DNA of 64,000 bases from JBGSUZ01 sp964404895 (GCA_964404895.1 CAYOLV010000002.1:434001-498000); one strand, 5' to 3'; counted from the first letter of the stretch, positions 50,765 to 59,912 are shown. The notes: generated by a model from the letters alone, not told the origin. Translations and numbers: made by a program.

Positions 50765-51694
50765 TCACTGATCTTCAGATATGCGAATACGTGGATCGAC
50801 CAACGAGTACACAATATCGGTGATCAACAAAGAAAAAATAAAGATTGCGGTGTAGAAAATAGTATTGCCAAGAATCATGGTGAAATCTCGGTCGTTGATG
50901 GAACTGATAAAGTAAAAACCTAAACCAGGTATACCAAAAATAGATTCGATGACGAAAGAGCCTACAAAGATACCTGCAATAGAAGGTCCAAGAATTGTGA
51001 TCGTAGGCAAAATGGCATTTCGAAGCACGTGTTTGCGAATGATGTTAAACCTTGAAACCCCTTTGGCTTGAGCTGTCAAAATATAGTCTTGACTGATGAC
51101 GTCCAGCACACTTGAACGCATATACCGCGCATAAGTAGCGATTCCACCAAAACACAAGGCAATGGTTGGAAGTACCGTGTGTTTAAACTCCCCCCACCCT
51201 GTCGTTGGGAACAAGTCCCACTTCACGGTGAAGAAATACTGGAAAATGGCCGCCGTTACAAAGACGGGGACGGTAATGCCCATAATAGCCACCATCATGA
51301 CCAGATAGTCTGGCCATCGGTTTCGATTTAGGGCTGCAATAATACCTAGGGTGATTCCAATGACAAAGCCGATGACTAAAGCCTGCGCCCCTAGTCTGCC
51401 AGAAACTAAAGATAATTTCCCAATGGTTTCTGAAACGCTTCTACCGGGGTATCTCAAAGATTCTCCAAGATTACCTCTCACTGCATTTTTCATAAAGATG
51501 ACATATTGTTCTAAAACGGGTTTATCTAACCCATATTTTGCGTAGTAATTTAAGCGGGTTTGCTCAGGCAGATTTTTTGCCATATGAGCCAGTGGATCTC
51601 CTGGAATTGCATGCATTAGGAAAAATGTCGCCGTTGTCACGATCCATAGAACCAGCAGCATGTATAATACTCTCTTGACAATATATTTCCCCAC
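50765..51694 (-). CDS. oppB: Oligopeptide ABC transporter permease OppB
   Basis: 309 residues, GTG start at 51694 with AGGAGG upstream. Six TM helices; N-terminal MGKYIVKRVLYMLLVLWIVT, MHAIPGDPLAHMA (the OppB GDP motif), and the EAA loop DYILTAQAKGVSRFNIIRKH. Separated from oppC by 13 bp. It follows a terminator-like hairpin after oppA, so its expression is probably lower than that of the binding protein. Confidence 0.92.
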   Translation of the reverse strand: MGKYIVKRVLYMLLVLWIVTTATFFLMHAIPGDPLAHMAKNLPEQTRLNYYAKYGLDKPVLEQYVIFMKNAVRGNLGESLRYPGRSVSETIGKLSLVSGRLGAQALVIGFVIGITLGIIAALNRNRWPDYLVMMVAIMGITVPVFVTAAIFQYFFTVKWDLFPTTGWGEFKHTVLPTIALCFGGIATYARYMRSSVLDVISQDYILTAQAKGVSRFNIIRKHVLRNAILPTITILGPSIAGIFVGSFVIESIFGIPGLGFYFISSINDRDFTMILGNTIFYTAIFIFSLLITDIVYSLVDPRIRISEDQ

Positions 51695-51716
51695 GTGATG
51701 CCTCCTTTTACGGTTT

Positions 51717-51767
51717 TAAAAAAACAGGTTCAGCAGAGGTGCTGATGATGTTTCTGCTGAACCTGTT
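51717..51767 (-). terminator. Intercistronic terminator/attenuator between oppA and oppB
   Basis: AACAGGTTCAGCAG (51723-51736) and CTGCTGAACCTGTT (51754-51767) form a 14-bp perfect stem; on the minus strand a T-run follows (complement of 51717-51724). Such a stem between binding protein and permease genes usually allows only partial read-through, giving excess OppA. Confidence 0.85.
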
Positions 51768-51776
51768 CTATAATGT

Positions 51777-53468
51777 TTATTTTTCTCTGCCTACAGTATG
51801 AGAATACTTGAAGCCTACTGTCCCAAAGTTTGTCACGCCAAGTCCTTTGACATACTTATAAACAAAGGTATTGCCTCTTGGGTAGACCACTGGAGAAAGA
51901 ACTGTTTCATCGTATAACAAGATTTTCTCTGCTTCTTGGAAGAGTTTAGTTCTTTCAGCTTGGTCAAGAGACGCCGCAGCTCTGTTGATCAAGTCATCAT
52001 AAGCGGTGCTAGACCAGTTGGTGTAAATGCTGTTGGCATTTGTTTTGAATAAATCTAACATACAAATTGGATCATTGAAGTTTGCACCCCACGCAGCATA
52101 CGCCATTTGGAACTCGTATTTGCTGGTTTTGTCCATAAAGATTGGCCAGTCCACAAGTTCAGGTTCTACATTGATGCCAAGGGTTTGCTTATACATCTGT
52201 TGGAAATAGTCACCGATGGTTTTAAAACGTTGGTTGGTGCCGCCAAAGAGCAATTTGATAGTCACTTTGCTCGGATCAGGATCCATTCCCAGTTCTGTCA
52301 ACCCTTTAATGAACAAAGCTTTTGCATCAGGATTTTCCTCTGCCAATGTTTTAAGAGGTTCTTTAACTTCTGTTCGGTATTCTTTGTCCCCAATCATAAC
52401 GGTTTTTGGAACCCAACCGTATGCAGGTTCATTGACGCCATAGAAAATTACATTTGCCATATCTTCTCGGGTAATTCCAAGTGCTAAAGCTTTTCTAATG
52501 TTGATGTTAGATAAAAGTTTATCTTGGGTATTAAAGAACTCATAATAGGTGGTTGGGTAACCCATTGTTAATTTTTCTAAGCTTTCGTTTTGGGAGAATT
52601 TTTCAACCCATTCTGATTTATTAACACCAAGGGCATCGATTTCGCCGCTTTGAAGGGAATTGTATTTGGCATTTTCTTCTTTGATGATTTTAAAGTTTAC
52701 TTTTGCCATTTGAACTACTTTTGCGTCCCAGTAGTTTGGATTTTTTTCAATGTTAATTTCACTGTTGTGCATCCAGTTGGTCATGACGAAAGGTCCGTTA
52801 AAGACCATTGTGTCAATTTCAGTGCCGTATTTCTCGCCATTTTTTTCAACGATGTCTTGACGTTGTGGCAACATTGCCGCTTGGTAAGTCAAGTTGATAA
52901 AATAAGCAGATGGGGTTTCTAAAGTAAACACTAAGGTTTTGTCATCCGTAGCTTTAACGCCTAACTGATCTACTGGAAGTTTTCCAGCGTTCACCGTTGC
53001 AGCATTTTTAATAGGCATCAGCAAGAAAGAATATGGGGCGCCGTTTTTAGGATCCAGTACACGTTTGATGGCATATTCATAATCCACCGCTTTCACTGGC
53101 TGACCGTCACTCCATTTGTTGTCTCTAAGGTGGAAGGTCCATGTCAGGCCGTCTTCACTGGTCTCCCAGCTTTCTGCACCTGCAGGTTCAACAAAATTCT
53201 TTAAATTTTCATCTTCATTCAGGCGTGTAAGAGGTTCAAAAACTTCGTTCATGATTGTAGCAGAATAGCCATCTGAAGCTCTTACGGAATCAAGGATCAT
53301 GGGCTCTGCATCTAAGCTGATATTCAAATACTGTTCTGCATCCAGCTTCTCTTCACTTGCAGTTGCTGTCTTTGACGATGCTGTCGGCTTGTTTGAAGAA
53401 CACCCTGTAAGCGTTCCAAACACCATGATACCAGCCACGACCAACGCGAGGTATTGCTTTGCTTTCAT
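51777..53468 (-). CDS. oppA: Oligopeptide-binding lipoprotein OppA
   Basis: 563 residues; lipoprotein signal MKAKQYLALVVAGIMVFGTL followed by the lipobox TGCSS (Cys23). Solute-binding family 5 (SBP_5) throughout: YLNISLDAEPMILDSVRASD, TWTFHLRDNKWSDGQPVKAVDY, NINIRKALALGITREDM and FDP-type hinge segments. It captures extracellular oligopeptides and hands them to OppBC. ATG at 53468 after TAGGAGGG. First gene of the opp operon, expressed from a strong promoter overlapped by TTAG-N6-CTAA-type palindromes. Confidence 0.94.
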   Translation of the reverse strand: MKAKQYLALVVAGIMVFGTLTGCSSNKPTASSKTATASEEKLDAEQYLNISLDAEPMILDSVRASDGYSATIMNEVFEPLTRLNEDENLKNFVEPAGAESWETSEDGLTWTFHLRDNKWSDGQPVKAVDYEYAIKRVLDPKNGAPYSFLLMPIKNAATVNAGKLPVDQLGVKATDDKTLVFTLETPSAYFINLTYQAAMLPQRQDIVEKNGEKYGTEIDTMVFNGPFVMTNWMHNSEINIEKNPNYWDAKVVQMAKVNFKIIKEENAKYNSLQSGEIDALGVNKSEWVEKFSQNESLEKLTMGYPTTYYEFFNTQDKLLSNINIRKALALGITREDMANVIFYGVNEPAYGWVPKTVMIGDKEYRTEVKEPLKTLAEENPDAKALFIKGLTELGMDPDPSKVTIKLLFGGTNQRFKTIGDYFQQMYKQTLGINVEPELVDWPIFMDKTSKYEFQMAYAAWGANFNDPICMLDLFKTNANSIYTNWSSTAYDDLINRAAASLDQAERTKLFQEAEKILLYDETVLSPVVYPRGNTFVYKYVKGLGVTNFGTVGFKYSHTVGREK

Positions 53469-53486
53469 GTTGTTCCCTCCTAAGTG

Positions 53487-53562
53487 TTAGATAGAATTAT
53501 TAGAATATTCTAACCGTATTATAAAACTATCTAATAACATTAGTCAAATATTTTCTAACGTT
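53487..53562. promoter_or_regulatory. oppA promoter and operator cluster (TTAG/CTAA dyads)
   Basis: oppA promoter on the minus strand: TTGACT (53542-53547), 18 bp, TATAAT (53518-53523). Overlapping dyads: perfect TTAGAATATTCTAA (53500-53513, near the transcription start), TTAGATAG (53487-53494) with CTATCTAA (53527-53534), and AACATTAG (53536-53543) with CTAACGTT (53555-53562). Arrangement suits repression or activation by the divergent ArsR-type regulator. Confidence 0.7.
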
Positions 53563-53589
53563 GCTTTTACAATTTTTTTTATTTATAAT
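53561..53589 (+). promoter_or_regulatory. Promoter of the divergent ArsR-type regulator gene
   Basis: TTGCTT (53561-53566), 17 bp, TATAAT (53584-53589), next to the operator cluster, so the same protein could control both directions. Confidence 0.7.
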
Positions 53590-53636
53590 AGAGAAGCAGG
53601 TCTAACGAATTGAAATACAAGCCCTTAGGAGGCATT

Positions 53637-54683
53637 ATGAAAACAGAAATAAAATATAATATCGCCTTTGACGCATTGGCCGCCATAGATAAATACACAG
53701 CGACTTATTTTCCAATGGCTCCAAAACAGTCAGAGACCGATATCACACATCCCAAAATCGATTTTACGCCTAGTAAGCAAATTAAGTCATGGCTCACGGA
53801 TGTAGACCTTAGAATTTCACCCTTCTTAAAGAGTGACCTACAGTTGGTCACAAGGAAAGTTTATGGATTCTGGGATACTTATTCAGATATTTTAGTCGAG
53901 TTTGACTTAGAGACCATAGATGAGCTTCTAACTACATTGCGCAATATGCACTCAGATGTTTTGACCAAGCGGATTTTATCTTATTACTTAATAGATGTCC
54001 CTTATGAATCAGACAATAAACTGATTCACGAAGCCATCACAAGAGACTACGGCGAAGAAATCGCCAACGTTTACATTCAAATCAAGCGCTTCCCAGACGA
54101 GTATAAAGACAAGGTGATCCACTTAATAGAAACTTTTTATAAGCAATTCGTTCAACCCAATGAAGCTTATGTGGACAATTTTATTTCAGAAAAATTGAAA
54201 CTCCACAATGCTCGATTTTCAAAAAATCCGCTGGAGTTCCTCAATAACATCGGTTTAGGGGACTACTCCAAAATAACAGCTGAGTTTCCAAGTATGAAAA
54301 TATTCATTTCCTACTACACAGACTTAGGCATTTATTATGGTATGTTTGGACCTCATTTTGGTCTATATTATGGCTTCTATTCAGAAGAACGCTACAGCCA
54401 GCAACAAGATCAAGATCGTTATAAGAACTTATTTAAAGCCCTTGCAGATGAACGTCGATTGGAAATTATTCGACTGACCAGCGCCAGACCTTGGTATAAC
54501 AAAGAGCTTGCAGATTATTTTGGTTTGACCTCAGCGACCCTGTCTTACCATCTTAACTTGCTCTTAGACATTGGCATTCTTAATTTTGTGCCCAGTGACA
54601 ACAACCGCTATTATTACACCACCAACAAAGAAGCTCTTCAAATGATCTTCAACGCTTCACTCCAATCCTTAATAGACCAATAG
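53637..54683 (+). CDS. ArsR-type winged-helix regulator with long N-terminal domain (DUF5937-like)
   Basis: 348 residues from ATG 53637 (AGGAGG 5 nt upstream; an upstream in-frame start lacks one). The C-terminal 90 residues are an ArsR winged helix (LFKALADERRLEIIRLTSAR, NKELADYFGLTSATLSYHLN, LLLDIGILNFV). The first 250 are helical with no TM and no metal motif, probably for ligand binding and dimerisation. Divergently placed from oppA across dyads; it may sense peptides or amino acids. The alpha/beta hydrolase gene follows 10 bp downstream. Confidence 0.85.
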   Translation: MKTEIKYNIAFDALAAIDKYTATYFPMAPKQSETDITHPKIDFTPSKQIKSWLTDVDLRISPFLKSDLQLVTRKVYGFWDTYSDILVEFDLETIDELLTTLRNMHSDVLTKRILSYYLIDVPYESDNKLIHEAITRDYGEEIANVYIQIKRFPDEYKDKVIHLIETFYKQFVQPNEAYVDNFISEKLKLHNARFSKNPLEFLNNIGLGDYSKITAEFPSMKIFISYYTDLGIYYGMFGPHFGLYYGFYSEERYSQQQDQDRYKNLFKALADERRLEIIRLTSARPWYNKELADYFGLTSATLSYHLNLLLDIGILNFVPSDNNRYYYTTNKEALQMIFNASLQSLIDQ

Positions 54684-54693
54684 GAGAAAATAA

Positions 54694-55440
54694 ATGTCTC
54701 AAACAGGAAAAAAAATAATTTTTAAATGGTACTATCTGCTATTTATTCTGCTGGTTCCTGTCATTGCAGTAGTCTTTTACCTAAACACCAGTTATCACCC
54801 CAGCGATTACGCCAAATCTTTTATGGAGAGCCAATCAGGTGTTGATGTAATCGACAACGGATACATCCATTTCGAACCCGAAAATAGCAACGGCAAAGGC
54901 ATTATTTTCTATCCTGGGGGTAAGGTAGACCCTGAGAGCTACGCCCCTATCCTGTTTGCTTTATCAGAGAAAGGTTACGACTGCTTTATTATAAAAATGC
55001 CCTTTAACCTAGCTGTATTTAACAGCAATGGGGCAATGGATCTCATTGGTGAGTTTGACGATATTGAAAGTTGGTACATCGCTGGGCATTCATTAGGGGG
55101 GGTCATGGCTGCAAATTGTGTGCTGACCAATCCGAATACTTTTGACGGCATCATTTTTCTAGCCGCTTACCCTGCTGAAAATAAATCACTTGCATCCATT
55201 CAAGGCCTAAAATCACTTTCCTTTTACGGCAGTGAAGACGGTTTCGTACCTATTAACAGCCAGTCAGAGCACCTTAAGAGCTTACCAGCCGACTCTAAAA
55301 TAGTTGAAGTACAAGGCGGTAATCACAGTCAATTTGGTTCTTATGGCTTCCAAAACGGAGACCATCCTGCTACTATTACAGAAGAAGAGCAACATCAATT
55401 GATTGTTCAAAACATCGATTCATGGATTCAAGAGGATTAA
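54694..55440 (+). CDS. Membrane-anchored alpha/beta hydrolase
   Basis: 248 residues: an N-terminal TM segment (about 12-30, YYLLFILLVPVIAVVFYLN), then an alpha/beta hydrolase domain with the nucleophile elbow AGHSLGGVMA, an oxyanion-type GIIFYPGGKVDPESY, an Asp in SFYGSEDGFVP and the final His in QGGNHSQFGSYG. The active site faces outside, so it probably acts on an extracellular ester or peptide. ATG at 54694 with GGAG upstream. Co-transcribed with the ArsR-type regulator, hence possibly part of the same peptide-related regulon. Confidence 0.88.
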   Translation: MSQTGKKIIFKWYYLLFILLVPVIAVVFYLNTSYHPSDYAKSFMESQSGVDVIDNGYIHFEPENSNGKGIIFYPGGKVDPESYAPILFALSEKGYDCFIIKMPFNLAVFNSNGAMDLIGEFDDIESWYIAGHSLGGVMAANCVLTNPNTFDGIIFLAAYPAENKSLASIQGLKSLSFYGSEDGFVPINSQSEHLKSLPADSKIVEVQGGNHSQFGSYGFQNGDHPATITEEEQHQLIVQNIDSWIQED

Positions 55441-55481
55441 ACTCTATAAGTTCTGAATCTTATTTATTTAAACAAAAACGT

Positions 55482-55537
55482 AAAAGGGACTTTTCCAAAA
55501 GCCATAAACAACTGGCTTTTCTGGAAAAGTCCCTTTT
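55482..55537. terminator. Bidirectional terminator between hydrolase and P-type ATPase genes
   Basis: AAAAGGGACTTTTCCA plus AAGCCA pair with TGGCTTTT and TGGAAAAGTCCCTTTT: a very long stem (over 20 bp) between convergent genes. Confidence 0.9.
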
Positions 55538-55593
55538 AAATATTTAGATTGAATTAGGTACGGTTCTCATCTTTACTTTCTAAGCTTTCGCTA

Positions 55594-58251
55594 TTATGCT
55601 TTCGATTTAATTCTAGAAATAAGTTTAATAAACTCATTGACTAGTACTGGAATTAACGCAAACACAAATACTAAGCCCCAGTCTTGTACAGACAGCATAT
55701 GCACTTTGAAAGCCGCTGCAAGGAATGGTATGGAGATAACCCCAAGTTGTAAAATCAAACCGATTACAATAGCGCCTATGAGCATTTTATTCGAGAAAAG
55801 ACCTACTTGAAGAATGGATTTATTCGAGTTTCTCATAGTTAATGAGTAGAACAATTGAGAAGCCGCCAAAACTACAAATGCCATTGTACGAGCATAGGTC
55901 ATTGCTTCTTCCGAAATATTTGCTGAATTCATTTGATAACCGTGTTCATATAGGCCATAGTAGAATGCCGCAAGGGTCAATGCCCCAATTAACGTACCGC
56001 CTAAAATAGCTCTGAAACCAGCTCCTCTTGCAAAGAAACTCTCTTTCGGGTCTCTTGGTTTACGTTTCATAACGTCTTTGTCACCAGGATCCATGCCTAA
56101 AGCAATAGCAGGAAGTGTATCTGTAATTAAGTTGATCCAAAGAATTTGAGTTGGTAAAAGTGGCACTGGCCAGAAGAACAACACCGACAAGAAGATTGCG
56201 ATAACTTCTCCCAAGTTACAAGAAAGGAGGAAAATAACAGCCTTCTTAATATTGGCATAAATATTTCTGCCCTCTTCAATGGCGTGGACAATCGTTGTGA
56301 AATTATCATCGGTTAAGATCATGTCGCTGGCACCCTTTGAAACGTCAGTACCTGTAATACCCATTGCTACGCCGATGTCTGCATTCTTTAGGGAAGGTGC
56401 ATCGTTGACACCGTCTCCCGTCATGGAGACGATATTGCCACCCGCTTTAAAGGCTTTTACAATTTTAACTTTATGTTCAGGGGAAACCCTTGCGAAAACT
56501 CTCAAATGTTCAATTCTTTTTGTGAAATCTTCGTCAGACATATCATCAATTTCTGAACCTGTAACACTTTGATCAATAGTCTCCGCAATCCCTAACTCTT
56601 TAGCGATGGCAAAAGCTGTATTCTTATGGTCTCCAGTAATCATAACCGCTTTTATCCCAGCATTTTTCGCTTCCCTGATTGAGTCTTTAACTTCCATTCT
56701 AGGAGGATCAATCATTCCGACAATACCGATTACAACAAGGTCAGATTCCATTTCTTCTTCTGTTAATTTACTAGCTGTGTCTTTAAAGGCTGCCCCAAGA
56801 ACTCTAAGGGCATCGTTTGACATGGTTTCTGCGACCTCTAAATATTGCTGTTTCATCGCCTCAGTCAAAGGTACGATTTCACCATTAACCAACGCTTTCG
56901 TTGAAATTTTTAGAATGTTGTCAATCGCACCCTTTGTATGGACACGGTAACCATTTTCAATTTCATTAAGGGTGGACATGAGCTTACGGTCTGAATCAAA
57001 TGGTTTTTCACCAACACGCTTATGCTCTGCATGAAGGGTTTTTCTGCCAAGGCTGAACTTGTCTCCTAAAATAATCAAAGCAACTTCTGTTGGATCTCCA
57101 GTACTTTCCCCGTTTTCATAGGTTGCGTCTGAGCAGAGGACAAAGGCTTTGATCAATTCTTTCTCATCATAACTGCCTTCCAAGCTTTCTTGCCCAGCAG
57201 GCACTTCACTTAATTGGTTAAGCGTATATTGTTTAACGACAGTCATTTTATTTTGTGTCAAAGTGCCCGTTTTATCAGAACAAATAATATTGACACAACC
57301 TAAAGTTTCAACTGCAGGAAGCTTTTTGACGATGGCATTGATTTTAGACATTCGAGTCACACCCAGTGCCAACACAATGGCTACAATAGCTGGAAGACCC
57401 TCTGGAATTGCTGCGACTGCAAGACTGATCGCAGTAAGGAACATTTCAAATAAATCTCTTTTTTGGAAAATAGCAATGATAAAAATCAGAGCACATATGC
57501 CGATGGCGATGTAACCCAAAATTTTACCCAGTTCATCTAATCTCTTTTGAAGAGGTGTCATTTCTTCAATATCTTCATCCAATATTTTAGCAATCTTACC
57601 CATTTCAGTTTCCATTGCCGTTCCTGTTACCACGCCTTCACCACGACCGTATGTGACTAAGGTGGACATAAAGGCCATGTTCTTCATATCCCCAATTGGT
57701 GTTTTAGGATCTTCGAAAAGGAGATCCGCTTTTTTCTCTGTAGGAACTGATTCACCTGTTAAAGCCGATTCTTCAATTTGAAGGTTAGCACTTTCAATAA
57801 GTCGCAAATCTGCTGGAATAAATCTGCCTGCGTCTAAGACAACGATATCGCCTGGCACAATGTCTTCTGAATTAATTTCTTTAACTTCCCCGTCTCTTCT
57901 GACTAAAGCTCTTGGAGTAGTCATTTTTTGAAGGGCTTCGATGGCCTTTTCAGCCTTAAACTCTTGGAAGACCCCTATAGTTGCATTTAATACGACGACC
58001 AATAATATAATGATTGCATCTACATATTCGCCTATTGCAATGGTGATTACAGAGGCGCCTAATAAAACATAAATCAGCATATCCTGCATTTGTGCTAGAA
58101 AAAGAAAAATCAAACTTTTCTTGGGTTTCCCTTTGAGTTTATTTTCACCGTACTTCTCTAACCGCTCTTTTGCTTCACTTGATGACAGCCCCACTTTCGG
58201 GTCTACATTTAATGTTTCCAGCACTTCATTTTTTGATTTTGAATACCACAT
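55594..58251 (-). CDS. Cation-transporting P-type ATPase (Ca2+/Mn2+ type, PIIA)
   Basis: 885 residues with the whole P-type layout: actuator loop LTGESVPTEK, phosphorylation site CSDKTGTLTQNKM (about 330), nucleotide-binding KGAIDNILK, hinge TGDGVNDAPSLKNADIGVAMG and about ten TM helices. The intramembrane motif PEGLPAIV and NLGEV in TM6 match SERCA-like calcium pumps, some of which export manganese in bacteria. The preceding leader is a yybP-ykoY manganese riboswitch, so Mn2+ export on excess Mn2+ is the most likely role. ATG at 58251 after GAGGAGG. Confidence 0.9.
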   Translation of the reverse strand: MWYSKSKNEVLETLNVDPKVGLSSSEAKERLEKYGENKLKGKPKKSLIFLFLAQMQDMLIYVLLGASVITIAIGEYVDAIIILLVVVLNATIGVFQEFKAEKAIEALQKMTTPRALVRRDGEVKEINSEDIVPGDIVVLDAGRFIPADLRLIESANLQIEESALTGESVPTEKKADLLFEDPKTPIGDMKNMAFMSTLVTYGRGEGVVTGTAMETEMGKIAKILDEDIEEMTPLQKRLDELGKILGYIAIGICALIFIIAIFQKRDLFEMFLTAISLAVAAIPEGLPAIVAIVLALGVTRMSKINAIVKKLPAVETLGCVNIICSDKTGTLTQNKMTVVKQYTLNQLSEVPAGQESLEGSYDEKELIKAFVLCSDATYENGESTGDPTEVALIILGDKFSLGRKTLHAEHKRVGEKPFDSDRKLMSTLNEIENGYRVHTKGAIDNILKISTKALVNGEIVPLTEAMKQQYLEVAETMSNDALRVLGAAFKDTASKLTEEEMESDLVVIGIVGMIDPPRMEVKDSIREAKNAGIKAVMITGDHKNTAFAIAKELGIAETIDQSVTGSEIDDMSDEDFTKRIEHLRVFARVSPEHKVKIVKAFKAGGNIVSMTGDGVNDAPSLKNADIGVAMGITGTDVSKGASDMILTDDNFTTIVHAIEEGRNIYANIKKAVIFLLSCNLGEVIAIFLSVLFFWPVPLLPTQILWINLITDTLPAIALGMDPGDKDVMKRKPRDPKESFFARGAGFRAILGGTLIGALTLAAFYYGLYEHGYQMNSANISEEAMTYARTMAFVVLAASQLFYSLTMRNSNKSILQVGLFSNKMLIGAIVIGLILQLGVISIPFLAAAFKVHMLSVQDWGLVFVFALIPVLVNEFIKLISRIKSKA

Positions 58252-58320
58252 AAAATACCTCCTCAGTTGATAAATTTATTCCCATTAAACAGACGTCATA
58301 ACCATCACCTATTTTTCCAA

Positions 58321-58469
58321 ATAAAAAAGACCTCCAGCTAAATTCAATCCTATTGGAAAAAATTTGCTAAAGGTCTTACATCTTTGTTTAATCAAAGGAT
58401 TAAGCCAGGCTCTTACACCGGTTGTTGACTTAATCTTCCTAACTTCTAGGTTTGTTACTCCCCTTTAAC
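58321..58469 (-). ncRNA. yybP-ykoY manganese riboswitch with terminator expression platform
   Basis: On the minus strand, P1 is GTTAAAGG (58462-58469) with CCTTTAGC (58366-58373). The conserved L1 motif follows as GGGGAGTA, and the 3' end reads GTAAGACCTTTAGC, as in the yybP-ykoY class (typical GCAAGACCTTTG). The P1 3' strand also pairs with GCTGGAGGTC (complement of 58329-58338) to form a terminator followed by a T-run (58323-58328). So aptamer folding (Mn2+ bound) and termination exclude each other: Mn2+ would switch the ATPase gene on. Confidence 0.85.
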
Positions 58470-58580
58470 TATGAGCAAACGCGCTATTTGCTAATAGTTT
58501 AACATTATTTAATTTTAAAAACAAGGGGTTTTACCTAAAAGAATAAAGTCATATCCTTAATATTCACATTTGACAACGGC

Positions 58581-59252
58581 TTACAGCAAATGGCCATCTC
58601 TGATAGTCACAACCCGAGAAGCCACATCTGCAACTTCTTGATCATGGGTGATCACAATTATAGTGACCCCGTCCTCATTGAATTCTTTGAAGAGTCTTAG
58701 AATTTCCTCACCTGAATGAGTGTCAAGAGCGCCTGTCGGTTCATCTGCCAGCAGAATATTGGGTTTGCCCACCATGGCTCTAGCAATAGAGACACGCTGT
58801 TGCTGCCCACCTGACAACTCGTGAGGTTTGTGGTGCATTCGCGCCCCAAGTCCAACTCTTTCAAGGAGCTTCGTGGCTTCTTCATAAGCTTCTTTTCGGT
58901 CAACGCCTCTGAGGAGCAACGGAAATGCCACATTATGAATTGCACTGTACTTACTGAGCAAGTTAAAGCGTTGGAAGACGAAACCGACCTTTTGATTTCT
59001 CACATCCGAAAGTTCATCTTCGTCCCGAACGTTGATATCGCTGCCATCTAATATATATTGACCTTCGTCAACCACATCAATACACCCGATGATATTCATA
59101 AGAGTCGATTTCCCTGATCCAGAAGGGCCTAGAATCGCTACGAATTCTCCCTCTTCAATGGTCATGGACACGTGATCAAGGGCATTAACCACATTGTCCC
59201 CCATGGCATAACGTTTGCATACATCTATTATTTCAATTACATTTTTGCCCAT
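58581..59252 (-). CDS. ABC transporter ATP-binding protein (MacB/LolD type)
   Basis: 223 residues: Walker A GPSGSGKST, Q-loop VFQRFNLLSKYSAIHNV, signature LSGGQQQRVSIARAM, Walker B ILLADEPTGALD, His in VITHDQEVAD. All motifs are canonical for the MacB/LolD class. Last gene of a four-gene operon (adaptor, permease, lipoprotein, ATPase), 12 bp after the lipoprotein gene. It powers the MacB-like permease; substrate unknown. Confidence 0.93.
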   Translation of the reverse strand: MGKNVIEIIDVCKRYAMGDNVVNALDHVSMTIEEGEFVAILGPSGSGKSTLMNIIGCIDVVDEGQYILDGSDINVRDEDELSDVRNQKVGFVFQRFNLLSKYSAIHNVAFPLLLRGVDRKEAYEEATKLLERVGLGARMHHKPHELSGGQQQRVSIARAMVGKPNILLADEPTGALDTHSGEEILRLFKEFNEDGVTIIVITHDQEVADVASRVVTIRDGHLL

Positions 59253-59264
59253 CTGCTATCGCCT

Positions 59265-59912
59265 CTAATCTGTAGTGCTAGGGGTAATGACAACACGTTG
59301 AATGTTTTCAGTGCCCTCAACATAATATAGTGCAATGGTGTCACCTTGAAGAATATCTGCAAAATCAATTTCCTTCATGCCACCAGTACCTGCAGTGGTG
59401 ATTTTCACCCCAACTGGAATCAAAAGTTCGACCACTTCTCCCGTCAAATCCAACGCCTCAGTATTTAGACCAAAACTACCTTTCATGCCACTTGAACCGC
59501 CTGTAGCTCCGCCGCCCTGACTTCCAGCAGTACCACCACCTCCACCGCTTGGAGGTGCTCCGCCACCACTAGGTGGTTCTCCACCTGGCGGCATATCCCC
59601 TTCTTTTGGGGCATCCGCAGTTGTTCCAGAGGTTTTCCCTGTAGTCGCCCCTTCCACTTTTTCTGTTTTCTTCGGAATTTCTGCCAAAGCGATGGTCACG
59701 CTGTTACCAATTATTTTTTTTACTTTTCCGTATTTTCCAATGGAACTTCGTACAGCTGCCTTTTCCTTTGTTTCAGTTGTTGTCGTTCCCGTTGTTGCTG
59801 ATTTTCCTGCCGAGACAACCCCAGCCTGAGTTCCGTTGCTACTTTGGTTGGAACAACCGACGGCAACCAATGCCAGCATCAGCACTCCTGAAATAATCCA
59901 TATCTGTTTCAT
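59265..59912 (-). CDS. Gly/Pro-rich lipoprotein within a MacAB-type operon
   Basis: 215 residues from ATG 59912 (AAGGAG 8 nt upstream; the GTG at 59921 overlaps the site). Lipoprotein signal MKQIWIISGVLMLALVAVGC (Cys20). The middle (about 85-145) is an extreme Gly/Pro/Ser/Thr segment (GGAPPSGGGGGTAG), and both flanks are beta-rich (KYGKVKKIIGNSVTIALAEI; GDTIALYYVEGTENIQRVVI), giving an impression of one domain interrupted by a flexible loop. I know no function. Located between permease and ATPase genes of an export system, it may be an accessory extracellular subunit. Confidence 0.75.
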   Translation of the reverse strand: MKQIWIISGVLMLALVAVGCSNQSSNGTQAGVVSAGKSATTGTTTTETKEKAAVRSSIGKYGKVKKIIGNSVTIALAEIPKKTEKVEGATTGKTSGTTADAPKEGDMPPGGEPPSGGGAPPSGGGGGTAGSQGGGATGGSSGMKGSFGLNTEALDLTGEVVELLIPVGVKITTAGTGGMKEIDFADILQGDTIALYYVEGTENIQRVVITPSTTD

